Positions 1 through 8,543 of a stretch of DNA of 64,000 bases are shown piece by piece; position 1 is the first letter of the stretch; the number at the start of each line of letters is the position of its first letter. The notes beneath the pieces are model-generated. The model was given only the letters and a program-made list of their open reading frames with translations. It did not search any database and was not told the DNA's origin. Where the stretch lies: positions 992,001 to 1,056,000 of the forward strand of contig AP018536.1 in assembly GCA_003584705.1 (NCBI GenBank). The letters run 5' to 3'. The position numbers and the translations under genes are program-made. This DNA comes from Lachnospiraceae bacterium GAM79 (lineage in GTDB: Bacteria; Bacillota; Clostridia; Lachnospirales; Lachnospiraceae).

Positions 1-2
1 CA

Positions 3-650
3 GCCCAGTCTGAATTTAAGGAATTAAACAAGGCATTGAATGATATTACGTTCAGCAATGAAAAGTATGAATTCCTGTATATGCCGAGTAAGAAATACCG
101 TCAATATTATGAAATGATCATGGATGATTTTAATGCGATGCAGGGAGAGTCTATTTTCAGTGGACTGTTTCATGAGAATCATAAGGTAGTGATAGAAGAA
201 CTGTTCGAACGGCTGGCACTTGATAATGACAATAGTACAAAAACACTGGATGAATTTACGGATTATCGTACTTATATGGATTATGATATACGCATTATAC
301 ACAGCGATGGAAACTATTCCTTATATTCAAAGGTGTGTGAGGAAAAGAGCGGTGGTGAGACACAGACACCTTTTTACGTCACCGTAGCGGCATCTTTTGT
401 CCAGCTGTATAAGAACAATATTGGCGGAGAGGCAGTGGGACTTGTGCTTTTTGATGAAGCGTTTAATAATATGGATGATGAAAGAATAGGCGGAGTTCTG
501 GAATTTTTGCGGCGGTTGCCGCTACAGATATTGATTGCTGCACCACCGGATAAAATACAGTATATCAGTCCCTTTGTGGAGGAGACATTACTTGTAATGA
601 CAGATGAAAAAATCAGTTATGCAGAGAGGTATGTAAATGGTACAGTATGA
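3..650 (+). CDS. jetC: Wadjet JetC-like SMC ATPase, C-terminal part (5' truncated by window)
   Basis: The frame is open from base 3, so this is the tail of a longer gene. About 215 residues are visible. They hold an ABC/SMC signature (SGGETQTPF, about base 350) followed by a Walker B segment (VLFDEAFNNMDDER, about base 450) and a conserved tail containing AAPPDKI. This order and wording match the head domain of JetC, the MukB-like ATPase of the Wadjet anti-plasmid system. In known Wadjet systems JetABC form a loop-extruding SMC complex and JetD is the nuclease. The stop codon overlaps the start of the JetD-like gene by 14 nt, as expected for one operon. JetA and JetB should lie upstream outside the window. 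The family call is from motif recognition; the subtype cannot be set. Confidence 0.85.
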   Translation, partial: AQSEFKELNKALNDITFSNEKYEFLYMPSKKYRQYYEMIMDDFNAMQGESIFSGLFHENHKVVIEELFERLALDNDNSTKTLDEFTDYRTYMDYDIRIIHSDGNYSLYSKVCEEKSGGETQTPFYVTVAASFVQLYKNNIGGEAVGLVLFDEAFNNMDDERIGGVLEFLRRLPLQILIAAPPDKIQYISPFVEETLLVMTDEKISYAERYVNGTV

Positions 651-1838
651 CAGAATGGTTTTAAATCATTTGCTGGATACCTATGAAAACAGTCTGTTGT
701 CAATTGGAGAGAACAGGAGAAAGGTACAGATAGAGTTTCGTTTTACGAGAACATCTATACCGGCATATTATGATGAGAGTTCATCAGAATATGAAAAAAT
801 TCATATTTTGATGAATGCACTGGAAAATAAAAATATGATAACTGTAATCTGGAAGGACCATAAGCAGGGACATTTCATACAAAAGGTTCGGATGAATGCG
901 GATCAAATTGATGAAATTTACCGGTATACAGGAAGAAAACCAAAGCATGGTCTGGAGGAAGAAAACAGAGTCTTTCTTCAAAAATATCTGAATGAAGATG
1001 CTCCGGTCACGGTAAATTTTGTAGGATATCTGTTGGAACGACTGGAAAACCACAAGTCGGTAAAAGAATACATAACATTGGAAAATCTGCAGGAAACAGA
1101 AAAATTTCTTCGTGCATGTGTATCTGTAGAACAAAATAAAACACCTTGTTATATCAGAGAGTTCTCCATTCAACATTTTCAGGATTCTAAATATTTTGAA
1201 CAGATAGAAAGCAGGATTATCAGAGTGTTTCGGCAGTTCGATGAGGAATATAAGGAAATGGATGCAGTGGAACTATTGGCGGAATATGGAATTTATCAAA
1301 CCCCTGATTTTGTGTATTTTAAGGGAGATGTGCGCCTGCTGGTGGAAGGGGAGGAGATGAATTTGTCCCTTTTAAAGCAGGGAATTGGAATTTCGGGAGA
1401 GGATATTGAAAACATTCGTTTCTCGGATTTCAGCAGAATACAGAAGGTAATAACTGTTGAAAACCTTACTTCTTTTTTCAGATACCATGAGGAAAACAGC
1501 CTCCTTGTTTACCTGGGAGGATACCATAACAGGGTACGAAGAAAACTGCTCCAAAAGATTTATGATGCAATTCCTGCTGCAAAATATTATCATTTTGGGG
1601 ACATAGATGCCGGAGGATTCCTTATTTTTCTGGATTTACGTAAAAAAACAGAAATTCCATTTGAAAGCTTCCGCATGGATCTGGATACGCTGAAACAATA
1701 TTCACAATATGGAAAAAATTGACAGAAACAGATAAAAAACGTCTGGAGAAATTAGGAGAAGAAAAGGAATTCAGCGAGGTTATCCGGTATATGCTGGAGA
1801 AAAATATAAAATTAGAGCAGGAATGCATTATTGAATAG
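637..1838 (+). pseudogene. jetD: Wadjet JetD-like Toprim nuclease, frameshifted near its 3' end
   Basis: The ATG at 637 has GAGAGG 7 nt upstream. The first 361 codons hold a DUF3322/DUF2220-type JetD protein: an ENLTSF segment near residue 270 and a Toprim acidic motif GDIDAGG near residue 325, the proposed metal site of this plasmid-cleaving subunit. The frame stops at 1720-1722, directly after a run of six A (1713-1718). One extra A would continue the reading as KLTETDKKRLEKL and on to the stop at 1836-1838, adding about 39 residues that look like the usual JetD tail (MLEKNIKLEQE). So the gene is either broken by a 1-nt deletion, read by slippage, or carries a sequence error. Function is therefore uncertain although the catalytic motif is upstream of the break. 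Confidence 0.8.
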
Positions 1839-1868
1839 ATGGTGTCGTGAAATTTTTGCAGCACCTAT

Positions 1869-1895
1869 TAATTTTTCAGGAGAATTTACCGATAC
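1869..1895 (+). promoter_or_regulatory. SigD (sigma-28)-type promoter for flaG-fliD-fliS
   Basis: TAAT (1869-1872), a 15 nt spacer and ACCGATAC (1888-1895) fit the sigma-28 flagellar consensus TAAA-N15-GCCGATAA closely. It lies about 65 nt upstream of the flaG start and 31 nt after the jetD stop, so it separates the flagellar operon from the defence locus. Confidence 0.7.
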
Positions 1896-1960
1896 AATCC
1901 TTAGAGAAGCAAGGTCGTGCGCCCACGGAAGGCGCTTTTTATCACACGGAGGTGACCATT

Positions 1961-2413
1961 ATGACCATAGAACCGATTTCCAGTCTCATGACAGTGCAGG
2001 CACAGAACACGTCCGCTGTCAAGAATGCGACTACAAAAGTGACCACAGAGGAAAACGCCTCTGAATACAATTCTGCCAATGTAAAGCCAATAGACAAGAT
2101 CGATCAGACGACAGCAGTCGTTGAGAATGCTCAGGGCAAGGAGCAGAGCAATACCTCTGCCGATCCCAATGGGGAGCAGCAACAGCATGTGACCAATGAG
2201 CAGATCAAGAAAGCGGTAGAGAAGCTGAACAAGAGCATGATGTCTCATTCCGAAGCGGTCTTCGGCATTCATGAGGCAACCAACCGCGTAACCATCAAGA
2301 TCATAGATAAGGATACCAAGAAAGTGATCAAGGAACTTCCTCCCGAGAAGACCCTGGACATGATCGCCAAAGTGTGGGAATTAGCCGGTATCCTGGTAGA
2401 TGAGAAGAGATAA
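1961..2413 (+). CDS. flaG: FlaG family flagellar protein
   Basis: A 150-residue protein. The N-terminal 90 residues are low-complexity, rich in T, N, Q and E. The C-terminal 55 residues hold the FlaG domain (IIDKDTKKVIKELPPEKTLDM, then LVDEKR at the end). FlaG proteins are encoded next to fliD in many flagellates and influence filament length; their exact mechanism is not settled. The ATG at 1961 is chosen over longer in-frame starts because CGGAGGTG lies 7 nt upstream. It is the first gene of a flaG-fliD-fliS-chaperone operon, with a SigD-type promoter about 65 nt upstream. fliD follows after 26 nt. Confidence 0.85.
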   Translation: MTIEPISSLMTVQAQNTSAVKNATTKVTTEENASEYNSANVKPIDKIDQTTAVVENAQGKEQSNTSADPNGEQQQHVTNEQIKKAVEKLNKSMMSHSEAVFGIHEATNRVTIKIIDKDTKKVIKELPPEKTLDMIAKVWELAGILVDEKR

Positions 2414-2439
2414 GAAGTAAGAATCAGGAGGAACACATT

Positions 2440-4578
2440 ATGGCAATGAGAATGTCTGGTCTGATGTCCGGTATGGACACAGAGACTATCATTAAGGAAC
2501 TGGTATCTGCCAAACAGACCAAGGTGGATGATGCCAAAAAGGCACAGACCAAACTGCAGTGGAAGCAGGATGCCTGGAAAGAATTAAATACTAAACTGAA
2601 AAATCTGCAGGCAAAATATATCGCTAATATGCGTTTTACGTCTTCTTACAGCAAGAGGACCACAAAAGTATCCAACAGTAATGCAGTCAGCGTGATCACC
2701 GGTGAAAATGCGGTGAACGGCGTACAGTCTCTACAGATCAACCAGCTGGCGAAGACCGGCTACCTCACCGGCGCACAGATCAAAGCTGCCGATGGCAGCA
2801 GCCTGACCGCGGCATCCAAGTTAAGTGATCTCGGCGTGACCGGAGAAGGTACTTTTAATATCACGGCCGGCGGTAAGAGTGTAGATATTACCGTAAATGG
2901 TGACAGTACCATCTCCGATGTGCTGAATAAACTGAAGGAAGCAGGTGTCAATGCCAACTTTGATGCGAAGAACCAGAGATTCTTTGTCAGCGCTTCTGCA
3001 TCCGGTGCCGATAACGACTTTAGTATCACAGCTTCCGACAGTACCGGTGACGCAGCGTTAGCTGCACTGGGCCTGAAAGTAGGACTGACCGGAGACAAGG
3101 GAGATAAGGCAACACTTGCAAAATACCAGGAGTATGCGGCTTTCTATGTAAGCGGAGATGATGCAGCTACTCTTGCAAATATTAACAAGGATGGCCGTAT
3201 CACAAAGGATATTGAATCCAAAGTAAGCAGTTATCTGGAGCAGTATAAGTCTCTGCTCAGCACTAAGAGTGATGCACAGAAGAAGATCGATGAGATCAAT
3301 GAAAAATATAAGGATTCCAGCCTGGATACTGTAGAAAACTATACGAAACAGTTGGAAGCAAAGCAGAAAGAGAAGACAGAGCTGGAAGAAAAGATCAAGA
3401 ATCTGACAGATGGTGATGAAAAAGATACTGCACAGAAGGAACTGGATACGCTGAATGAGAAGATTAAGACATTGTCTGAAAAGAAGACGGATGCCCAGTC
3501 TCTGAAAAGCGCACAGAAGAGTATCACCGATGCAGATACAAAGATCTCAGGTATACAGAAGCATATTACTGTAACAGAAGGTACCGATGCGGACGGTAAT
3601 GCAACTTATACTGCAGAAGCCACACAGACATTGAAGGACCAGGTAAATAACAGCTATCTGTCTCAGGCAAAATACGCGTCCGATGTTGTAACATCCATCA
3701 ATAACGGAACCTATACGGCTACCGGAGCTACTAAAATCAGTGGTCAGGATGCCAAGATTACATTAAATGGTGCGGAATTCACCGGCAACAGCAATGTCTT
3801 CGAAATCAACGGCTTGACTTTCACTGCGCTCAGTGAGACGAAAGACGGTGAGGATATCACTGTTACTACAGAAGACGATGTAGATGGCATCTATGATATG
3901 GTGAAGAACTTCCTGAAGGAGTACAATTCCATCATCAATGAGATGGACAAACTGTACAATGCGGATTCTGCCAAAGGGTATGAACCCCTGACAGATGATG
4001 AGAAAGATTCTATGTCTGACTCTGAGGTAGAGAAATACGAGACCAAGATCAAGGATGCTCTGCTTCGCAGAGATAGTAACTTGTCTACCATCAGTTCTGC
4101 ATTGAAGAGTATTATGTCCGGCAGCGTGGACGTGAACGGCAAGACTATGTATCTCAGTGATTTCGGTGTTGAGACCCTGGGTTACTTTGAGGCACCGGAC
4201 AATGAGAAAAATGCTTATCACATTGCAGGTGATCCGGATGATGCCAATACCTCCGGTAAATCGGATGTGCTGAAGAGCATGATCAGTAATGATCCCGATA
4301 CGGTAATCGCTTTCTTCTCTTCTCTGTCTAAAAACTTATATACCAAAATGAGTGATCTGTCCAAATCTGTAGACGGATATCGTTCTTATGGAAACTTTTA
4401 TGATGACAAGAAGATGACTTCGGATTATAATGATTATAAGACGAAGATATCCGAACTGGAAGAGAAGCTGAACGATTACGAAGATAAGTGGTATTCCAAG
4501 TTCTCCAAGATGGAGACAGCTCTCGCAAAGCTGCAGAGCAATTCCAGTGCGGTGACGAGCTTGTTAGGAGGATCATGA
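2440..4578 (+). CDS. fliD: Flagellar hook-associated protein 2 (filament cap) FliD
   Basis: 712 residues, starting at an ATG with AGGAGG upstream. The N-terminus (SGLMSGMDTETIIKEL) is the typical FliD opening, and the C-terminal third (DGIYDMVKNFLKEYNSIINE onward) is the FliD C-terminal domain with a final heptad-rich helix. FliD is secreted and forms the pentameric or hexameric cap under which flagellin subunits fold. It is longer than a typical FliD of about 450-550 residues. The extra length is central: residues about 255-370 are strongly charged and predicted coiled coil (KQKEKTELEEKIKNL type). This is a lineage-type variable insertion exposed on the cap. It lies between flaG and fliS, the usual flagellar order. 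Confidence 0.95.
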   Translation: MAMRMSGLMSGMDTETIIKELVSAKQTKVDDAKKAQTKLQWKQDAWKELNTKLKNLQAKYIANMRFTSSYSKRTTKVSNSNAVSVITGENAVNGVQSLQINQLAKTGYLTGAQIKAADGSSLTAASKLSDLGVTGEGTFNITAGGKSVDITVNGDSTISDVLNKLKEAGVNANFDAKNQRFFVSASASGADNDFSITASDSTGDAALAALGLKVGLTGDKGDKATLAKYQEYAAFYVSGDDAATLANINKDGRITKDIESKVSSYLEQYKSLLSTKSDAQKKIDEINEKYKDSSLDTVENYTKQLEAKQKEKTELEEKIKNLTDGDEKDTAQKELDTLNEKIKTLSEKKTDAQSLKSAQKSITDADTKISGIQKHITVTEGTDADGNATYTAEATQTLKDQVNNSYLSQAKYASDVVTSINNGTYTATGATKISGQDAKITLNGAEFTGNSNVFEINGLTFTALSETKDGEDITVTTEDDVDGIYDMVKNFLKEYNSIINEMDKLYNADSAKGYEPLTDDEKDSMSDSEVEKYETKIKDALLRRDSNLSTISSALKSIMSGSVDVNGKTMYLSDFGVETLGYFEAPDNEKNAYHIAGDPDDANTSGKSDVLKSMISNDPDTVIAFFSSLSKNLYTKMSDLSKSVDGYRSYGNFYDDKKMTSDYNDYKTKISELEEKLNDYEDKWYSKFSKMETALAKLQSNSSAVTSLLGGS

Positions 4579-4579
4579 T

Positions 4580-4966
4580 ATGGCGTTACCCAATGCCTAT
4601 GCACAGTATAATAACAGCAAAGTATTGACAGCTTCTCCCGCAGAACTGACGTTGATGCTTTACGATGGAGCTATCAAGTTCTGCAATATTGCGGAAGTAG
4701 CAATCGAAGAGAAAGACATCCAGAAGGCACACAATAACATTCGTAAGGTACAGAATATTATTGGATATCTGCAATCGACGTTGGATACGAAATATCCGGT
4801 TGCGCAGGACTTTATCAATATTTATGATTATTTGTCCCAAAGACTGGTAGAGGCAAATGTAAAAAAAGATAAAGAGATCCTGGAAGAGGTCAATATGCAT
4901 CTGCATTCCGTAAGAGACAACTGGAAGGAAGTCATGCGCGTCAATCGTGAGAAAGGGGCTATCTGA
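4580..4966 (+). CDS. fliS: Flagellin export chaperone FliS
   Basis: 128 residues, the normal length for FliS. The opening (NAYAQYNNSKVLTASPAELTLML truncated here to NAYAQYNN...LTASPAELT) and the helical segments KAHNNIRKVQNII and LQSTLD are typical of FliS, a four-helix chaperone. It binds the C-terminal D0 helix of flagellin in the cytoplasm and delivers it to the FlhA export gate. The gene starts 1 nt after the fliD stop, and its own stop overlaps the next ATG (TGATG), so translation is probably coupled. The client in this window is the intact flagellin at 8567-9385. Confidence 0.95.
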   Translation: MALPNAYAQYNNSKVLTASPAELTLMLYDGAIKFCNIAEVAIEEKDIQKAHNNIRKVQNIIGYLQSTLDTKYPVAQDFINIYDYLSQRLVEANVKKDKEILEEVNMHLHSVRDNWKEVMRVNREKGAI

Positions 4967-5439
4967 TGGAGAGTCAGCTGACGATATTGTCTGAAAGCCT
5001 GGATCGAAAGCTGGAAGTATTACAGAAAATTCAGGAATACAATAAGCACCAGGAAGAAATCTTCTCTGCGCAAAACGTAGATATCAGTCAGTTTGATGCG
5101 GCGGTAGAGGAAAAACAGCGCCTGATTGATGAAGTAGTACGGTTAGATGATGGCTTTGAAATCATGTATGCAAAACTGGCAAAGGAACTGGAGGGCAACC
5201 GGCAGCACTACGCAGCACAGATCCGTGAACTTCAGACAAAAGTGGCAAAGGTGACGGAACTCAGTGTGTCCGTGCAGGCACAGGAAGCCCGGAACAAGAA
5301 ACTGGTCGAGAATTATTTCGCCAGAGAACGTGCCGGAATCGGTCAGAGACGCAAGAGTGCCAAGAGCGCCTTTGACTACTACAAGAGCATGAGCGGCGCC
5401 GGATATGTACCGCCCCAGATGTACGACAATAAACAATAA
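4966..5439 (+). CDS. Putative FlgN/FliT-like flagellar chaperone
   Basis: 157 residues, almost entirely helical and charged, with predicted coiled coil over residues 5-120 and a more basic C-terminus. No family is certain from motifs. Its place directly after fliS, the 1-nt stop/start overlap, its size and helical composition match the FliT or FlgN class of export chaperones, which hold FliD or the hook-junction proteins FlgK/FlgL before secretion. FliT is the more likely role because fliD is in the same operon. The operon ends here at a strong terminator. Confidence 0.6.
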   Translation: MESQLTILSESLDRKLEVLQKIQEYNKHQEEIFSAQNVDISQFDAAVEEKQRLIDEVVRLDDGFEIMYAKLAKELEGNRQHYAAQIRELQTKVAKVTELSVSVQAQEARNKKLVENYFARERAGIGQRRKSAKSAFDYYKSMSGAGYVPPQMYDNKQ

Positions 5440-5453
5440 ATACAACGGATAAA

Positions 5454-5487
5454 GGGAAGCAGATAGAGATATCGGCTTCCCTTTTTT
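5454..5487 (+). terminator. Rho-independent terminator of the fliD operon
   Basis: GGGAAGC (5454-5460) pairs with GCTTCCC (5475-5481) across a 14 nt loop and is followed by six T. It lies 15 nt after the last gene of the operon. Confidence 0.85.
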
Positions 5488-5524
5488 ATGACGGAATCAA
5501 TGTGATAGAATAAAAATGTGGTTT

Positions 5525-5617
5525 CGGCTAAAATATAATCAGAGTATAGATTAGCCGGAAAATGCTTGATATTTTAAAACAATCCGGCTAAAATATAATC
5601 ATAAAAAAGATTAGCCG
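5525..5617 (+). repeat. Two tandem palindromic operator-like repeats, 60 bp apart
   Basis: CGGCTAA at 5525-5531 is inverted as TTAGCCG at 5551-5557; the same arms recur at 5585-5591 and 5611-5617. In each copy the left arm runs into an identical AAATATAATC, which can serve as a -10 region, and the right arm is preceded by GA. The centres are exactly 60 bp apart, and the second copy ends 14 nt before the ATPase start. The layout is that of a pair of operators covering the promoter of the following gene. The protein that binds is unknown. Confidence 0.7.
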
Positions 5618-5631
5618 AAAGAGGGACTTTT

Positions 5632-6855
5632 ATGAGTTATATCAAAAGAAATCTGGAGAATGTAGTAAGACAGGTAACCAGGGAATATCCGGTACTCCTG
5701 GTAACGGGACCGAGACAGGTAGGAAAGACGACAATGCTCCAAAAACTGATGGAGGGAACGGAGCGGGGATATGTAACACTGGATGATTTAAACGAAAGAA
5801 ATATTGCAAAGACCGATCCGGAACTGTTTCTGCAACTGCATAAACCACCTGTATTGATTGATGAGGTTCAATATGCACCGGAACTGTTTACTTATATCAA
5901 GATAAATGTAGATAAAAACCATGAGCCGGGAGCATTTTGGCTTACGGGATCACAGGTGTTCAAATTGATGCAGGGAGTACAGGAGTCACTGGCAGGAAGA
6001 GTGGCAGTACTTTCACTTACATCCCTGTCACAGGCAGAGATATCCGGAGGAACGATGAAACCGTTTACGGTAGATCTGGAGGATTTAAACGAGAGGCAGA
6101 AAGAGAGAGAGCAAGCTGATACAAGAGAGATCTTTGAACGGATTTATCAAGGCTCCATGCCTGCGATCGTAAGCGGTATTAACAGTAACAGTCAGCTTTT
6201 TTACAGCAGTTATCTGTCTACTTATATTGAGCGGGATGTAAGAGAATTATCGGATGCCATAGATTCGCTTAAGTTCCTTCGGTTTATTACTGCGGTGGCA
6301 GCAAGATGTGGGCAGATGGTTAATGCAGCAGAGATTGCCAGAGATGCAGATATCAATCAGACGCAGGCGAAGGATTGGCTGACAATTCTGGAAACGCTGG
6401 GAATTATTTTTTATCTTCATCCGTATTCTAATAATTTGTTGAAGCGCCTTGTGAAAACGCCCAAACTGTATTTCTACGATACGGGTCTGGTGTGTTACCT
6501 GACGAAATGGAGCAGTGCGGAAACGTTAGAATGCGGTGCTATGAACGGGGCCATTTTGGAAAATTACGTGGTCGCGGAAATTCGGAAAACCTACCTGAAT
6601 TGTGGAAAAGAGCCGTATTTGTACTATTATCGTGATAAAGATGCCAGGGAGATTGATATTGTCCTGGAACATGATGGAATATTGAATCCGATTGAGATTA
6701 AGAAAACTGCAAATCCCGGAACAGAGCTGGTAAAGGTATTTGAATTACTCGACAAGGCATCAACACCTCGTGCGAAGGGCGCAGTTATCTGCATGAAACC
6801 GGGACTTAGTGCGATAGACAGAGACAATTATATCGTACCGGTCTGGATAATCTAA
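5632..6855 (+). CDS. AAA ATPase with C-terminal DUF4143 domain
   Basis: 407 residues. An N-terminal P-loop (GPRQVGKT, residues 26-33) and a Walker B segment (VLIDEVQ, near residue 77) belong to the AAA_14 class. The C-terminal half is a DUF4143 domain with a PD-(D/E)XK-like core (ARE-IDIVLEH, then PIEIKKT near residue 360). Such ATPases are common and often multi-copy in Clostridia and Bacteroidetes; their function is unproven. Suggested roles include toxin-like or mobile-element-related activity. The start is the ATG at 5632 with GAGGG 8 nt upstream. The gene stands alone behind two palindromic repeats, which suggests self-contained regulation. It splits the flagellar genes from the flagellin genes. 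Confidence 0.85.
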   Translation: MSYIKRNLENVVRQVTREYPVLLVTGPRQVGKTTMLQKLMEGTERGYVTLDDLNERNIAKTDPELFLQLHKPPVLIDEVQYAPELFTYIKINVDKNHEPGAFWLTGSQVFKLMQGVQESLAGRVAVLSLTSLSQAEISGGTMKPFTVDLEDLNERQKEREQADTREIFERIYQGSMPAIVSGINSNSQLFYSSYLSTYIERDVRELSDAIDSLKFLRFITAVAARCGQMVNAAEIARDADINQTQAKDWLTILETLGIIFYLHPYSNNLLKRLVKTPKLYFYDTGLVCYLTKWSSAETLECGAMNGAILENYVVAEIRKTYLNCGKEPYLYYYRDKDAREIDIVLEHDGILNPIEIKKTANPGTELVKVFELLDKASTPRAKGAVICMKPGLSAIDRDNYIVPVWII

Positions 6856-6861
6856 AATACA

Positions 6862-6888
6862 GTCCCTGCCTGAATATCAGACAGGGAC
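6862..6888 (+). terminator. Hairpin after the DUF4143 gene
   Basis: GTCCCTG (6862-6868) pairs exactly with CAGGGAC (6882-6888), with further CTGA/TCAG pairing inside. There is no clear T-run on the plus strand, so it is a weak terminator or only an RNA-end hairpin. Confidence 0.45.
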
Positions 6889-6907
6889 ATATGTAACTTC
6901 CGCTTGA

Positions 6908-7561
6908 GAATTTGCCGAAGTAACTTCAGCTTTGGGGATAGATCGACCGGAATTTACTTTGGCAATTGAGGGGATTAATGGTGTTGCGACGGCGGAAGAA
7001 TTAATGGAACGCATCATCCGGGGAACGGATAATGGCAATCCAAGGAATCATTATACCATGTTGACCATGGATGCAACGAAGCAGAAGCTGATTGTGTATG
7101 ATGACAGATCCAGTGGAACGGAACCACCCGTTGCGTCCATGCCGGCTGGATATTCCTGGATCGACTGGAAACATGTGAGCTAAGGCGTGGCTCCATCGGG
7201 GAACACAGGCAAATTCGGCCCAGGTGTGGCATATGCTGTAGAAGGAAAGGAATATGGACCGGAAGCACCGGTTATCTTACAGATCGGTGCAGAGAAAGCA
7301 ATAGATGCTTTTGATGGTGCTGTGCAATATGTGAACCGGGAAAGAAGCCGGATGGGAGCATATCAGAACCGGCTGGAGCATACTATTAAGAACCTGGATA
7401 ATATAGTTGAAAACACGCAGCAGGCAGAGTCGAGGATCCGGGATACCGATATGGCGAAATTGATGGTAGAATATGCAAACACACAGATTATCGCCCAGGC
7501 AGGACAATCCATGCTGACCCAGGCCAATCAGAGTAGTCAGAGCGTACTGCACAAAGTATGA
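6908..7561 (+). pseudogene. Decayed flagellin: 5' end missing and one internal stop
   Basis: One frame is open from 6908 to 7561 apart from a single TAA at 7181-7183. The part after the stop ends with a normal flagellin C-terminal D1/D0 region: RLEHTIKNLDNIVENT, ESRIRDTDMAK and AQAGQSMLTQANQSSQSVL. The same region of the intact flagellin 1.6 kb downstream reads RLEHTINNLDNVVENT and ESQIRDTDMAS. The part before the stop looks like a variable central domain of a large flagellin (YDDRSSG near its end). The conserved N-terminal D0/D1 region is absent and no start with a good ribosome site is present. It is best read as a flagellin relic; a silent cassette for recombination with the intact gene is possible but unproven. 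Confidence 0.75.
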
Positions 7562-7744
7562 TTGATTTATCGGTAACAATATGCTATTGTAAATTCACAG
7601 AATATCAATTCTGGCAGACAGACCAAATCTTAATTCAAATCAAAAAATTTTTAGGTGTATCACCATTGATTTCACTGGATGAGAAGGTAATAGAATGATA
7701 AAAATACTTTCTGATTGGAAAGAGTAATACTGAAAGGAAAACAT

Positions 7745-8269
7745 ATGAGTGAAGTAAAAGTAGTAAGAGATGAACAGGGTAATGCTATTGTTATAATACC
7801 GGATATTATATTTTGGAATAAACAGGACATTGACTGGGATGCAGTAAAAGAATATCTAAAGAAGTACCTTGGTGAAATAATTGAGAATAAACAAACGAAA
7901 GAAAAAATAGAAATAGGAACTAAATTCGCAGATGAGTATACGGGCTCAAAGTATTCAGAACATATAAGGGGAGCACGGGCAAAAGCCAAGGCAAATGCAG
8001 CACAAGGAATCCGAGAACTGGTAGAATCAGCTGCCAATAAAATACATAGTGAAAATAAGAAGAGTAAACATAAGAAAGACGCAAAAGGTGGCTGGAACTA
8101 TTATACGGTCAGATTTGCGCTACCAGTTTATGATAACAATAGAAAGACAGAAGAATATAATGTTTACATGGGGAGGCTGGTAGTAAATAGGACACAAGAC
8201 GGAAAATTGTATTTATATGATTTGGTGGAAATAAAAAAGGAAGCAAGTACCCCACTCAAGAATACATAG
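7745..8269 (+). CDS. Small protein resembling the C-terminal domain of phage polyvalent (PBECR-type) proteins
   Basis: 174 residues from the ATG at 7745, preceded by GAAAGGAAAA. The visible pattern FADEYTGSKYSE, then AKANAAQGI, KHKKDAKGGW, YTVRFALPVYDNN and LYLYDLVEIKKE resembles a domain I know from the ends of Lachnospiraceae prophage and large polyvalent proteins (PBECR/barnase-EndoU-RelE-like class). That points to a possible RNase fold, but I cannot name catalytic residues with certainty and no antitoxin gene adjoins. Here the domain stands alone between a dead flagellin and the active flagellin promoter. It may be a relic of a mobile element. The gene ends inside one arm of a strong terminator. 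Confidence 0.5.
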   Translation: MSEVKVVRDEQGNAIVIIPDIIFWNKQDIDWDAVKEYLKKYLGEIIENKQTKEKIEIGTKFADEYTGSKYSEHIRGARAKAKANAAQGIRELVESAANKIHSENKKSKHKKDAKGGWNYYTVRFALPVYDNNRKTEEYNVYMGRLVVNRTQDGKLYLYDLVEIKKEASTPLKNT

Positions 8270-8300
8270 TAAACAAGTGGTAAAAAACTGCTTCCTTTTT
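8234..8300. terminator. Long-armed bidirectional-type terminator
   Basis: AAAAAGGAAGCA (8234-8245) is an exact inverted match to TGCTTCCTTTTT (8289-8300). The left arm lies inside the end of the upstream gene, the right arm carries the T-run. It isolates the flagellin promoter from upstream transcription. Confidence 0.7.
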
Positions 8301-8353
8301 ATATAATATATCTTAGCAAAATAAAAAAGTCAACATTTTTTGTAAAAAGGGGT

Positions 8354-8379
8354 TAAGTTTCTAAAAACCTCTCCGATAT
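8354..8379 (+). promoter_or_regulatory. SigD (sigma-28)-type promoter of flagellin
   Basis: TAAG (8354-8357), 14 nt, then TCCGATAT (8372-8379) match the sigma-28 consensus with two differences. It leaves a leader of about 180 nt before the flagellin ATG. Confidence 0.7.
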
Positions 8380-8525
8380 ACTTATCAAGTAAAGCAAATA
8401 AAACAAATGCTTACCTAACAACTTCTTCCAATCAAAGGTTTCGCACGTCGGAGAGAGGGAAGACAATGGCGATGAAAGTAAAGGGAAGTGCGAGCCCGGA
8501 GCAGACATTGCCAAAGCAAACAACG

Positions 8526-8543
8526 GAGCGCAGGGAAGCGCTC
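8526..8543 (+). promoter_or_regulatory. Leader hairpin with GGA in the loop (CsrA-type site) before flagellin
   Basis: GAGCGC (8526-8531) and GCGCTC (8538-8543) form a perfect 6 bp stem with the six-base loop AGGGAA. GGA in a hairpin loop is the CsrA recognition core. It sits 8 nt before the AAGGAGG ribosome site (8552-8558). In B. subtilis, CsrA represses hag translation at such leader sites and is released by FliW. The parallel is inferred; csrA and fliW are not in this window. Confidence 0.5.
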
